This document shows positions 1 to 6,606 of a stretch of DNA of 14,213 nucleotides, one piece after another. The notes beneath the pieces are model-generated. The model was given only the letters and a program-made list of their open reading frames with translations, did not search any database and had not been told where the DNA came from. Source of the stretch: Alphaproteobacteria bacterium (lineage in GTDB: Bacteria > Pseudomonadota > Alphaproteobacteria > Sphingomonadales > Sphingomonadaceae); the NCBI GenBank assembly GCA_018830415.1, contig JAHJSJ010000294.1, positions 1-14,213 of the forward strand, written 5' to 3'. Every line of letters starts with the position of its first letter. The first letter of the stretch is position 1. The translations under genes were made by a program, and so were the position numbers.

Positions 1-2281
1 CGGGCAGGCCGGCCGGCCCGCTATCCTGCTCACGGCCACCGCGATCGCCGCCGCCACCGCTACGGCCGCGGCCACCGCGATCACCGCCGCCGCCCCTGGG
101 CCCACGACGATCACTGCCGCGATCACCGCCACGGCCACCTTCACGCGGTTCGCGCGGTTCGCGCGGCGGACGGGTGTCCTCCAGCTCTTCGCCGGTTTCC
201 TGATCGACCACGCGCATCGACAGGCGCACCTTGCCGCGCTGGTCGATTTCGAGCACCTTGACCTTCACGTCCATGCCTTCGGAAACGACATCGGTGGGCT
301 TTTCCACCCGCTCGTTGCGCATTTCCGAAACGTGGACGAGTCCATCCTTGCCGCCCATGAAGTTAACGAACGCGCCGAAATCGACGATGTTCACGACCTT
401 GCCGTTGTAGATCTTGCCGACTTCGGCTTCCTCGACAATGCCGAGGATCCACTTCTTTGCGGCTTCGATTTCATCGACGTTGCTCGACGAGATCTTGATC
501 ACGCCTTCATCGTCGATGTCGACCTTGGCGCCGGTTTCAGCCACGATTTCGCGGATCACCTTGCCGCCGGTGCCGATGATGTCGCGGATTTTCGACTTGT
601 CGATCTGGATCGTTTCGATGCGCGGCGCGTGCTTGCTGACTTCGGTCCGGGCGGAGCCCAGCGCCTTGGTCATTTCGCCCAGGATGTGCGCACGGCCAGC
701 CTTGGCCTGTTCCAATGCCTTGGCCATGATTTCCTGCGTGATGCCGGCAATCTTGATGTCCATCTGCATGGTGGTGATGCCGTTTTCGGTGCCAGCAACC
801 TTGAAGTCCATATCGCCCAGGTGATCTTCATCACCCAGAATGTCGGACAGGACGGCGAATTCATCACCTTCCAGGATCAGGCCCATCGCGATACCCGAAA
901 CCGGCGCCTTCACCGGCACGCCGGCATCCATCATCGACAGACACCCGCCGCACACCGTCGCCATCGAGGACGAGCCGTTGGACTCGGTGATGTCCGACAA
1001 TACGCGGATGGTATAGGGGAAGTCTTCCTTCGACGGCAGGATCGGGTTGAGCGCCCGCCATGCCAGCTTGCCGTGCCCGATTTCGCGGCGGTTTGAACCA
1101 CCGAACCGGCCCACTTCACCGACCGAATAGGGCGGGAAGTTATAGTGCAGCATGAAGCTGGAGTAGCTGAGGCCTTCGAGCCCGTCGATCATCTGCTCGG
1201 CATCCTTGGTGCCCAGCGTGGTGGTGCAGATCGCCTGCGTTTCACCGCGAGTGAACAGCGACGAACCATGCGTGCGCGGCAGGAAGCCAACGATCGCTTC
1301 GATCGGGCGCACCTGATCGAGCTTGCGTCCGTCGATCCGCTGGCCATCCTTGAGGATCGCCCCGCGCACGATTTCGGCTTCGAGCTTCTTCATCACCTTG
1401 CTGGCGACGTTCTGGGTCTGCCCGCCTTCATCGGCGAAAGCTGCCTTGGCCTTGGCGCGTGCTTCGTTGAGAAGGTTCGAACGCGCCGATTTATCAGTGA
1501 CCTTGTAAGCCGCTGCGATATCAGCGCCGACCAGATCCTTGAGCTTGGCCTTGATGTCGGCGGTATTATCCGAGGTGTCGATCACCCACGGTTCCTTCGC
1601 CGCCTGTTCAGCCAGATCAATGATCGCGCCGATGACCTTGCGGCATTCGTCATGCGCAAACATCACCGCACCGAGCATTTCTTCCTCGGTCAATTCCTTG
1701 GCTTCGGATTCGACCATCATCACTGCGCTATCCGTGGCAGCAACCACCAGATCGAGACGGCCTTCAGCCAGCGCGCGATCCTGCTTGGGATTGAGGACAT
1801 ATTCGCCATCAATATAACCCACGCGGCAAGCGCCGATCGGGCCCATGAACGGCAGGCCCGAAATGGTCAGCGCAGCCGAAGCGGCGACCATCGCGACCAT
1901 ATCGGGATCAGTTTCGCCGTCAAACGAAAGAACCTGACAAATCACGTTGATTTCATTGTAGAAACCTTCGGGAAACAGTGGGCGGATCGGACGGTCGATC
2001 AGGCGGGAAACCAGCGTTTCCTTTTCGGTCGCGCCGCGTTCACGCTTGAAGAAGCCACCCGGGATGCGCCCGGCGGCTGAGAATTTTTCCTGATAGTGGA
2101 CGGTGAGCGGGAAGAAATCCTGCCCTTCCCGAACGCTCTTGGCGGCGGTCACGGCGCACAGCACCACGGTTTCGCCATAGGTGGCCAGCACTGCGCCATC
2201 GGCCTGACGGGCAACGTGCCCGGTTTCCAGAGTGAGGGTTTTGCCGCCCCATTCCAGCGATACGGTTTTCGTGTCGAACAT
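1..2281 (-). CDS. pnp: Polynucleotide phosphorylase (PNPase), 3' end outside window
   Basis: PNPase degrades RNA 3' to 5' by phosphorolysis in the cytoplasm, often within a degradosome. The frame opens at ATG 2281 behind an AAGGA-type ribosome site (about 2287-2291) and stays open for 760 codons to the window edge, so the stop lies outside. Visible order: N-terminal RNase PH domain, helical linker, second RNase PH domain with FTRGETQA and the ESNGSSSM active-site loop (about residues 430-440, plus-strand 960-998), the GDEDHLGDMDF acidic motif near residue 486 that carries the catalytic aspartates of the family, a KH domain with IIGTGGK (about 567-573), and an S1 domain (about 621-690, YNGKVVNIVDFGAFV). 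After S1 comes a Pro-Arg-Glu triple repeat and a long Arg/Gly/Asp-rich tail, which is absent from E. coli PNPase. It follows rpsO, as in most proteobacteria. Identity is near certain; only the C-terminus is missing. Confidence 0.97.
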   Translation of the reverse strand, partial: MFDTKTVSLEWGGKTLTLETGHVARQADGAVLATYGETVVLCAVTAAKSVREGQDFFPLTVHYQEKFSAAGRIPGGFFKRERGATEKETLVSRLIDRPIRPLFPEGFYNEINVICQVLSFDGETDPDMVAMVAASAALTISGLPFMGPIGACRVGYIDGEYVLNPKQDRALAEGRLDLVVAATDSAVMMVESEAKELTEEEMLGAVMFAHDECRKVIGAIIDLAEQAAKEPWVIDTSDNTADIKAKLKDLVGADIAAAYKVTDKSARSNLLNEARAKAKAAFADEGGQTQNVASKVMKKLEAEIVRGAILKDGQRIDGRKLDQVRPIEAIVGFLPRTHGSSLFTRGETQAICTTTLGTKDAEQMIDGLEGLSYSSFMLHYNFPPYSVGEVGRFGGSNRREIGHGKLAWRALNPILPSKEDFPYTIRVLSDITESNGSSSMATVCGGCLSMMDAGVPVKAPVSGIAMGLILEGDEFAVLSDILGDEDHLGDMDFKVAGTENGITTMQMDIKIAGITQEIMAKALEQAKAGRAHILGEMTKALGSARTEVSKHAPRIETIQIDKSKIRDIIGTGGKVIREIVAETGAKVDIDDEGVIKISSSNVDEIEAAKKWILGIVEEAEVGKIYNGKVVNIVDFGAFVNFMGGKDGLVHVSEMRNERVEKPTDVVSEGMDVKVKVLEIDQRGKVRLSMRVVDQETGEELEDTRPPREPREPREGGRGGDRGSDRRGPRGGGGDRGGRGRSGGGGDRGGREQDSGPAGLP
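140..166 (-). repeat. Three tandem 9-bp units coding Pro-Arg-Glu in pnp
   Basis: Plus-strand units at 140-148, 149-157 and 158-166 are ttcacgcgg, ttcgcgcgg and ttcgcgcgg. In the pnp frame each codes Pro-Arg-Glu. The repeat sits at the junction between the S1 domain and the RGG-type tail. Such in-frame short repeats change length by slippage, so copy number may differ between strains (inference). Confidence 0.8.
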
Positions 2282-2411
2282 TGATTTTCCTTCTGTCCCG
2301 CGGTCGCCCTATTGCGTGCGGGGCCTCATGTGCCGGGGAAAAGACCGTCCCGGTCCGGTGTGGGGCGCTTTGGCCCCAAGGCGGGCAGACCGGATGTCTG
2401 CTTGCCCCAAA
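2282..2411 (-). promoter_or_regulatory. Structured pnp leader with three small hairpins
   Basis: Between the rpsO terminator and the pnp start are three short inverted repeats. GCAGAC/GTCTGC lies at 2385-2390 and 2396-2401 with a 5-base loop. TGGGGC/GCCCCA lies at 2361-2366 and 2373-2378 with a 6-base loop. GACCG/CGGTC lies at 2343-2347 and 2351-2355 with a 3-base loop. In E. coli the rpsO-pnp leader is a double-stranded RNase III target through which PNPase represses its own synthesis. A similar role here is inferred from position and structure; the sequence itself has no recognised family motif. I saw no convincing pnp-specific promoter. Confidence 0.45.
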
Positions 2412-2414
2412 AGC

Positions 2415-2443
2415 AAAAAAGGCGGCCCTTTGAGCCGCCTTTT
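2415..2443 (-). terminator. Factor-independent terminator after rpsO
   Basis: On the minus strand a stem AGGCGGC/GCCGCCT (2434-2440 with 2420-2426) encloses a 7-base loop and is followed directly by six T residues (2420-2415). The stem extends through A-T pairs to about 10 bp. It starts 11 bases after the rpsO stop codon. The plus strand also has a short T run on the other side, so it could act weakly in both directions. It should cut transcription between rpsO and pnp, with read-through or a leader promoter supplying pnp. Confidence 0.88.
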
Positions 2444-2453
2444 CGCAAAACTC

Positions 2454-2723
2454 TTATTTCCGCAGGCCCAGCTTCTGGATCAGAGCATTATAGCGCTCCA
2501 CATCTTTCTTCTTGAGGTAGGCCAGCAGCGTGCGACGCTTGTTGACCATCATCAACAGGCCGCGACGCGAATGGTTGTCCTTGTGGTGGCCCTTGAAGTG
2601 TTCGGTGAGGTTGCGGATGCGCTGCGTGAGGATCGCAACCTGAACTTCGGGGCTGCCCGTATCCTTGGGATCGCGGGCGTTGTCAGCAATGATTTCCTGC
2701 TTCTTTTCGGCGGTCACCGACAT
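2454..2723 (-). CDS. rpsO: 30S ribosomal protein S15
   Basis: S15 is a primary binder of 16S rRNA in the platform of the 30S subunit and forms a bridge to the 50S. The 89-residue length is exactly the usual family size. The family signature is intact: TGSPEVQVAILTQRI (about residues 22-36), the HFKGHHKDNHSRRGL RNA-binding stretch (about 42-56) and the RR..LL.YL helix near the C-terminus. The ATG at 2723 has an AAGGACG ribosome site that overlaps the TAA of truB, only 12 bases upstream, so it is translated in the truB operon. In E. coli S15 represses its own mRNA through a pseudoknot; I did not identify one here. A strong terminator follows the stop. Confidence 0.98.
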   Translation of the reverse strand: MSVTAEKKQEIIADNARDPKDTGSPEVQVAILTQRIRNLTEHFKGHHKDNHSRRGLLMMVNKRRTLLAYLKKKDVERYNALIQKLGLRK

Positions 2724-2735
2724 AGTTTTTCGTCC

Positions 2736-3680
2736 TTACTCAGCGACATCGGGAAGGTTAAAACCCCGCACGACCGTGGCCATGCCATCCGTGATTTCCA
2801 TCAGCGCGACCGGGACAGCGCCCAGTTTCGCCAGATAAAGCCCGGATGATTGGGGCATGTCAGACAATACCCGGCCCTGACGGACCGCCTGCGCGCTTGT
2901 CTGATCGAGGTGGAGGGCCGGGATGTCGTCCAGCCCTGCCTCTAACGGCAGGATCAGGTTTTCTAATGCGCGGCGCTTAGCGGATTCATCCAGCAAGTCC
3001 AGCGAAATCGCTTGGGCCTCGGTGAACGGCCCAGCCTTGGTGCGGCGCAGGTAGGTGACATGACCGCAGGTGCCAAGCGCGCTGGCAATGTCGCGCGCGA
3101 GGCTGCGGATATAGGTGCCTTTGGACACGTGGGCGACAAGGGTGATGTCTTGCACAATATCGTCACCGCGACCTTCGCCGGAATGACGGATAGTGAGCGA
3201 ATGGATCGTCACCGCCCTCGCCTTCAATTCCACCGCCTCGCCCGCCCGGGCGCGGTTATAGGCGCGCTGGCCATCGACCTTCAGCGCGGAATAGGCCGGC
3301 GGCACCTGCTCGATCGGCCCGGTGAAATGCGGCAGCACCGCTTCTATCTCAGCCAGCATCGGACGGTGATCGCTGGTCGCCACCACCTCACCTTCGGTAT
3401 CAAGCGTTGCGGTTTCAGCACCAAACTGCACGGTGAATTCGTAGATCTTGCTGGCATCGAGCATCCGCCCGGCAAGTTTCGTCGCCTCCCCCAGCGCGAT
3501 TGGCAGCACGCCTTCAGCCAGCGGATCGAGCGTGCCGCCATGCCCAACCTTGGTCTTGGCATAGCCGTTTGAACGCAGCACACGCTTGACCGCGCTCACA
3601 CCTTGAGTGCTGCCCAGTCCGTGCGGCTTATCAAGGATCAGCCAGCCGGACAGCGGCACAGGTTTAGCGGTGTCGTTCAC
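2736..3680 (-). CDS. truB: tRNA pseudouridine(55) synthase TruB
   Basis: TruB converts U55 in the T loop of tRNAs to pseudouridine and also helps tRNA fold. The preferred start is GTG at 3680, because a very strong AAGGGGGG ribosome site lies 4 bases upstream and family homology begins a few residues later (SGWLILDKPHG). This gives 314 residues. A further GTG at 3734, just after the protease stop, would add 18 residues without family similarity. The catalytic motif GHGGTLDPLAEGVLP is present with the nucleophile Asp52. Further TruB hallmarks are VPPAYSALKVDGQRAYNRAR and KGTYIRSLARDIA. The C-terminal part has the short PUA-like extension typical of bacterial TruB II. It follows the M50 protease by 57 bases and is coupled to rpsO. 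Confidence 0.95.
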   Translation of the reverse strand: MNDTAKPVPLSGWLILDKPHGLGSTQGVSAVKRVLRSNGYAKTKVGHGGTLDPLAEGVLPIALGEATKLAGRMLDASKIYEFTVQFGAETATLDTEGEVVATSDHRPMLAEIEAVLPHFTGPIEQVPPAYSALKVDGQRAYNRARAGEAVELKARAVTIHSLTIRHSGEGRGDDIVQDITLVAHVSKGTYIRSLARDIASALGTCGHVTYLRRTKAGPFTEAQAISLDLLDESAKRRALENLILPLEAGLDDIPALHLDQTSAQAVRQGRVLSDMPQSSGLYLAKLGAVPVALMEITDGMATVVRGFNLPDVAE

Positions 3681-3737
3681 CTTGCCCCCCTTAACCAGGC
3701 CGCGCCCAAAACGCCACGCAACGCGCCCGCGCACCGA

Positions 3738-4463
3738 TCAGGCAATCAACGCCGCAATCGCGTCTGCCAGACCCAGATAAAGCCCCATCATCGCGCCGAC
3801 CGGCGGCATCAGCACCTGGCTGAGCCAACCCGTTCCGAACACCCAGCTTGCTGCGATCAGGATCAACAGCAGCGCCATGCCAATGCCTTGCAACTTTTCC
3901 CACCCCGCCTGCAACCGCGCTGGCAACAGCCCACCGACAATGTGCGATCCATCAAATGGCGGGATCGGCAACAGGTTGAACAGGCCGAGAAAGATGTTGA
4001 TGAGGATGAAGTAGAATAGACCTGTGGCGAGCCACTGCGTCTCACCCAGCCGATTGACCAGCAGCGCCGCACCGCCGTCCACATCGCCGCCCATGCCAAC
4101 GCCCAAGGGCATCGCCAGCCCCAGCAGCACTGCGCCCACCGCTGCGAGCACGAAATTGCTCCCCGGCCCGGCGGCGGCCACCGCCATCATCCCGAACCGC
4201 GGATTGCTAAGCCGCCATTTGTTGACCGGCACCGGCTTGGCCCAGCCAAACACCGGCCCGCCCAGCAGCGCCAGCGCGCCCGGCACCAACAGCGTGCCGA
4301 CCGGATCGACATGCCTGATCGGATTGAGCGTCAACCGCCCGCGATCCGACGCGGTGGTATCGCCGAGCAATTTGGCGGCATAGCCATGTGCGACCTCGTG
4401 AAACACGATGGCAATGACAAGCGCAGGGATCAGCACCAGCGCAAGGGAGAGGGTTTGGGTCAT
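3738..4463 (-). CDS. Site-2-type intramembrane zinc metalloprotease, M50 family
   Basis: The product is a 241-residue polytopic membrane protein related to the site-2 protease family, which cuts substrates within the membrane. The first hydrophobic segment carries the zinc motif HEVAH (residues 22-26). A later segment carries NLLPIPPFDGSHI (from about 163), where Asp171 is the expected third zinc ligand. Other hydrophobic segments are visible around 90-115, 140-162, 195-210 and 215-240. There is no PDZ domain, so this is the short M50B type rather than RseP. ATG 4463 is the only sensible start; the upstream codons in frame are not starts and no good ribosome site is seen. The stop lies 52 bases or less from tdk and truB on either side, so it probably shares their transcript. 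The substrate cannot be inferred. Confidence 0.88.
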   Translation of the reverse strand: MTQTLSLALVLIPALVIAIVFHEVAHGYAAKLLGDTTASDRGRLTLNPIRHVDPVGTLLVPGALALLGGPVFGWAKPVPVNKWRLSNPRFGMMAVAAAGPGSNFVLAAVGAVLLGLAMPLGVGMGGDVDGGAALLVNRLGETQWLATGLFYFILINIFLGLFNLLPIPPFDGSHIVGGLLPARLQAGWEKLQGIGMALLLILIAASWVFGTGWLSQVLMPPVGAMMGLYLGLADAIAALIA

Positions 4464-4515
4464 CGCCGCAGCATGTAGGGTGCGGCCGGGCGAAAGCCAG
4501 AGGCGCAGGGCACAA

Positions 4516-5091
4516 TCACCCGGCCAACGCCTGCGAAAAATGTTTGCGGCACAGCGCGACATAGCGATCATTGCCGCCGATTTCGGTCTGCTGGCCCTGC
4601 CGCACGGCTTTGCCGCTGGCATCAACCCGTAGGTTCATCGTAGCCTTGCGGCCGCAGTGGCACACCGCTTTCAGTTCCACCAGTGCATCCGCAATCCCCA
4701 GCAGCACCGCCGATCCGGGGAACAATTCGCCCTGAAAATCGGTGCGCAACCCGTAGCATAGCACCGGCACACCGGCCTCATCCGCCAGCCGTGCAAGCTG
4801 CCAAACCTGTTTGGGGTCAAGGAACTGCGCTTCGTCCACCAGCACGCAGTCCAGCGGCGCGGTGGCATAGACGGTGGCGACCTCTGCCTGCAGATCAGTG
4901 TCCGGGTGAAACCGGTGCGCTTCGCTTTCCAGCCCTATACGGCTGCGCACCATCCCGGCAGAGCGGCTATCAAGCGCGGCGGTCCACAACATCGTGCGCA
5001 TCCCGCGTTCACGGTAATTGAAATCCGCCTGCAACAGGTGCGATGATTTGCCCGCGTTCATGCTGGCATAGTAGAAATAGAGCTTGGCCAT
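4516..5091 (-). CDS. tdk: Thymidine kinase, type II
   Basis: Tdk phosphorylates thymidine with ATP in the pyrimidine salvage pathway, in the cytosol. At 191 residues it matches the bacterial type II enzyme. The P-loop is ASMNAGKSS (9-17), the Walker B/acidic segment is DEAQF (86-90) with the probable catalytic base Glu87, and the lasso region has GRKATMNLR. Probable zinc ligands are Cys144, Cys146, Cys181 and His184, the same C-x-C ... C-x2-H layout as I recall for the E. coli enzyme. The conserved GGNDRYVALCRKH near the C-terminus is present. ATG 5091 begins right at the conserved LYFYYASMN strand; the ribosome site is weak. It is the first gene of the tdk - protease - truB - rpsO - pnp run and diverges from the YceI-family gene across 81 bases. 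Confidence 0.95.
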   Translation of the reverse strand: MAKLYFYYASMNAGKSSHLLQADFNYRERGMRTMLWTAALDSRSAGMVRSRIGLESEAHRFHPDTDLQAEVATVYATAPLDCVLVDEAQFLDPKQVWQLARLADEAGVPVLCYGLRTDFQGELFPGSAVLLGIADALVELKAVCHCGRKATMNLRVDASGKAVRQGQQTEIGGNDRYVALCRKHFSQALAG

Positions 5092-5134
5092 CGCGCCAGC
5101 CTAACGATTCGTCGCGCGCGCGGCGAGATAGGGC

Positions 5135-5165
5135 TTGGACCTTTTGCCCGGTTGAGGCGTATAAG
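5135..5165 (+). promoter_or_regulatory. Candidate promoter of the YceI-family gene (leaderless start possible)
   Basis: A TTGGAC element (5135-5140) and a TATAAG element (5160-5165) are separated by 19 bases, longer than the ideal 17. The transcript would begin about 6-8 bases after the -10 element, which places it at or next to the ATG at 5173. No good ribosome site is present before this ATG, so a leaderless mRNA is plausible. Both elements are seen in the sequence; promoter activity is inferred. Confidence 0.45.
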
Positions 5166-5172
5166 TAGCTTA

Positions 5173-5754
5173 ATGACAATCCCTGCCGCCCTTGTTCGGA
5201 TCATCCTGCTGCCGCTGCTGGCTCTGTTTGCGATTGCGAATATCGGCGCGCCGCAGCGCTACACGCTTGATGCCAGCGCCAGCAATGTATCGGCCAAGGT
5301 TCCGTTCTTCGGGATCGCCAGCAAAACCGCACGCTTTCCCCAAATGCAGGGTGCAGTCACGATTGTTCCCGGCGCGCCCGAACGCGCGGTAATCGACGTG
5401 ACGTTTGATGCCACCGCGATTGAAGCGCCCGATGACCTGACGTTAAGCCGCCTGCGCGGGGAAAAATTCTTCTGGGTCGAAAAATACCCGACCGTGCACT
5501 TCGTCGGCCGTTCGTTGAAGCTGACCAGCCCGACGCGCGGCACCGTGGAAGGCGAATTGACCGCGCGCGGAGTGACCAAGCCGCAAACGCTAACCGTCAT
5601 CTTCGATGCCGACCCACTGACGCAGGTGGGCCAGCCGGTCAGCTTTACCGGCACCACCACGATTGACCGGCGGCAATATGGAATGAAATCTTACCAACTG
5701 ATCGTCGGCAACAAGGTGGATATCACGCTGAAAGCGCGAATGGTGCCGCGTTAA
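5173..5754 (+). CDS. YceI-family periplasmic lipid-binding-like protein
   Basis: This 193-residue protein has an N-terminal hydrophobic segment (about residues 5-24, LVRIILLPLLALFAIAN) that looks like a signal peptide or anchor, followed by a YceI lipocalin-like beta barrel. Family features include the opening YTLDASASNVSAKVPFFGI, the FFWVEKYPTVHFVG segment and the G.LT.RGVTKP.TL turn. YceI proteins bind isoprenoid-type lipids in the periplasm; the ligand here is unknown. The start chosen is ATG 5173, because the in-frame TTG at 5152 would place charged residues before the signal segment and lies within the promoter. It is the only plus-strand gene, ends 9 bases from the end of rbfA (convergent, no terminator seen), and diverges from tdk. 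It interrupts an otherwise ancestral gene cluster. Confidence 0.87.
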   Translation: MTIPAALVRIILLPLLALFAIANIGAPQRYTLDASASNVSAKVPFFGIASKTARFPQMQGAVTIVPGAPERAVIDVTFDATAIEAPDDLTLSRLRGEKFFWVEKYPTVHFVGRSLKLTSPTRGTVEGELTARGVTKPQTLTVIFDADPLTQVGQPVSFTGTTTIDRRQYGMKSYQLIVGNKVDITLKARMVPR

Positions 5755-5763
5755 CGAGGGGAA

Positions 5764-6162
5764 TCACTCTTCTTCGCCCAGATCGCGCGCCACCTTGGGA
5801 TCGCGCAGCAGCGCCTCGATCCGGTCAGCCTCGGCAAAGCTTTCATCCTTGCGGAAGCGCAGTTTGGGCGCGAATTTCAGGCCAAGCCGCTTGGCGACCT
5901 CGCGTTGCAGAAAGGCGGTGTTCTGGCGCAGTGCCGTCACCACCTCATCCTCGCCCGCGCCCAGCAGCGGCTTGATATAGGCGGTGGCGTGGCGCAGGTC
6001 AGGGGTCATGCGCACCTCGGTCACCGAGATATTTGCCGCGCTCACCACATCATCATGCACCTCGCCGCGCGCGAGCAGTTCGGACAGGATATGCCGCACC
6101 CGCTCGCCGACCTTGAGCACGCGCACAGATTGCTGTTCGGGGGTGAAAGGGGTCTTTGCCAT
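5764..6162 (-). CDS. rbfA: 30S ribosome-binding factor A
   Basis: RbfA binds the immature 30S subunit near the 5' end of 16S rRNA and assists late maturation and cold growth. The 132-residue protein shows the single type II KH-like fold: R..RVGERVRHILSELL helix near residue 15-30, the strand ISVTEVRMTPDLRHATAYIKPL (about 45-66), and LGLKFAPKLRFRKDESFAEADRIEALL near the C-terminus. The start ATG 6162 follows the thioesterase stop after 3 bases, with a TGAGG ribosome site that lies within that stop region, so translation is coupled. It is the last gene of the rimP - nusA - infB operon. Its 3' end faces the YceI-family gene with only 9 bases between and no hairpin terminator. Confidence 0.96.
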   Translation of the reverse strand: MAKTPFTPEQQSVRVLKVGERVRHILSELLARGEVHDDVVSAANISVTEVRMTPDLRHATAYIKPLLGAGEDEVVTALRQNTAFLQREVAKRLGLKFAPKLRFRKDESFAEADRIEALLRDPKVARDLGEEE

Positions 6163-6165
6163 GCC

Positions 6166-6606
6166 TCACCCCATCCCGGTGGAGGTTGGCGTGGGGCGCG
6201 GGGTCGGGATCGCGGTTGAGGTGGCGCGGGCGTAGATCGTGCCGTCTTCTCCCAGCAATTCACCTTCAAGGAACACCACGCGTCGACCGGCCTTGACCAC
6301 CCGGCCCTTGCCGATAATCGTCGCGCCTTCGGGTATCAGGCGGATCAGCGACATTGAAATTTCGAGGTTGAGCGGGGCCATCTCGCCATCGGTTGACGCG
6401 ACAAAGGCATAGCCCATCACGTCATCCAGATAGCCCGCAACCAAGCCCCCCTGCACGCCGCCGCGCCAGGTGGTCATTGCGCGCTTCACGGTGAAATGCA
6501 TGGTCGCGGTCTGGCTGGCGGAATCCCAGCCCACAAATTGCGAGCCGAGCAGCGCCGTATGCGGCGACTGCCCGGCATCGTCTGGATAAAAGGCGTCGTC
6601 GCTCAC
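6166..6606 (-). CDS. PaaI-like hotdog-fold thioesterase
   Basis: This 146-residue protein looks like a PaaI/acyl-CoA thioesterase-type hotdog domain. The segment WRGGVQGGLVAGYLDDVMGYA (47-67) corresponds to the family's HGG...D active-site helix, with Arg in place of the usual His and Asp61/Asp62 as candidate catalytic residue. Later strands LNLEISMSLIRLIPEGATIIGKGRVVKAGRRVVFLEGEL fit the hotdog sheet. The C-terminus is a Pro/Thr-rich tail (133-146). It starts with GTG 6606, whose GTG overlaps the infB stop as GTGA, so it depends on coupling. A GAGGAG stretch sits about 14 bases upstream. The substrate is unknown. Its place between infB and rbfA is probably a lineage trait rather than a functional link. 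Confidence 0.82.
   Translation of the reverse strand: MSDDAFYPDDAGQSPHTALLGSQFVGWDSASQTATMHFTVKRAMTTWRGGVQGGLVAGYLDDVMGYAFVASTDGEMAPLNLEISMSLIRLIPEGATIIGKGRVVKAGRRVVFLEGELLGEDGTIYARATSTAIPTPRPTPTSTGMG

Noticed and set aside
1..170. Repetitive GC-rich left edge as CRISPR or minisatellite
   Set aside because: The repeats are in frame with pnp and code a Pro-Arg-Glu and RGG-type tail; units are too short and irregular for CRISPR.
332..2080. Long plus-strand open frames (332-1096 and 1145-2080) opposite pnp
   Set aside because: They are antisense to conserved pnp codons, have no family similarity, and are His/Asp/Arg-rich, as expected of mirror frames in high-G+C DNA.
2232..2849. Plus-strand open frame crossing the pnp start, the terminator and rpsO
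   Set aside because: It runs through a strong terminator hairpin and antisense to S15; not a gene.
3681..3734. Longer truB start (GTG at 3734)
   Set aside because: The 18 extra residues have no family similarity and the AAGGGGGG site points to GTG 3680.
5755..5763. Terminator between the convergent YceI-family gene and rbfA
   Set aside because: Only 9 bases separate the stops and there is no hairpin with a T run on either side.
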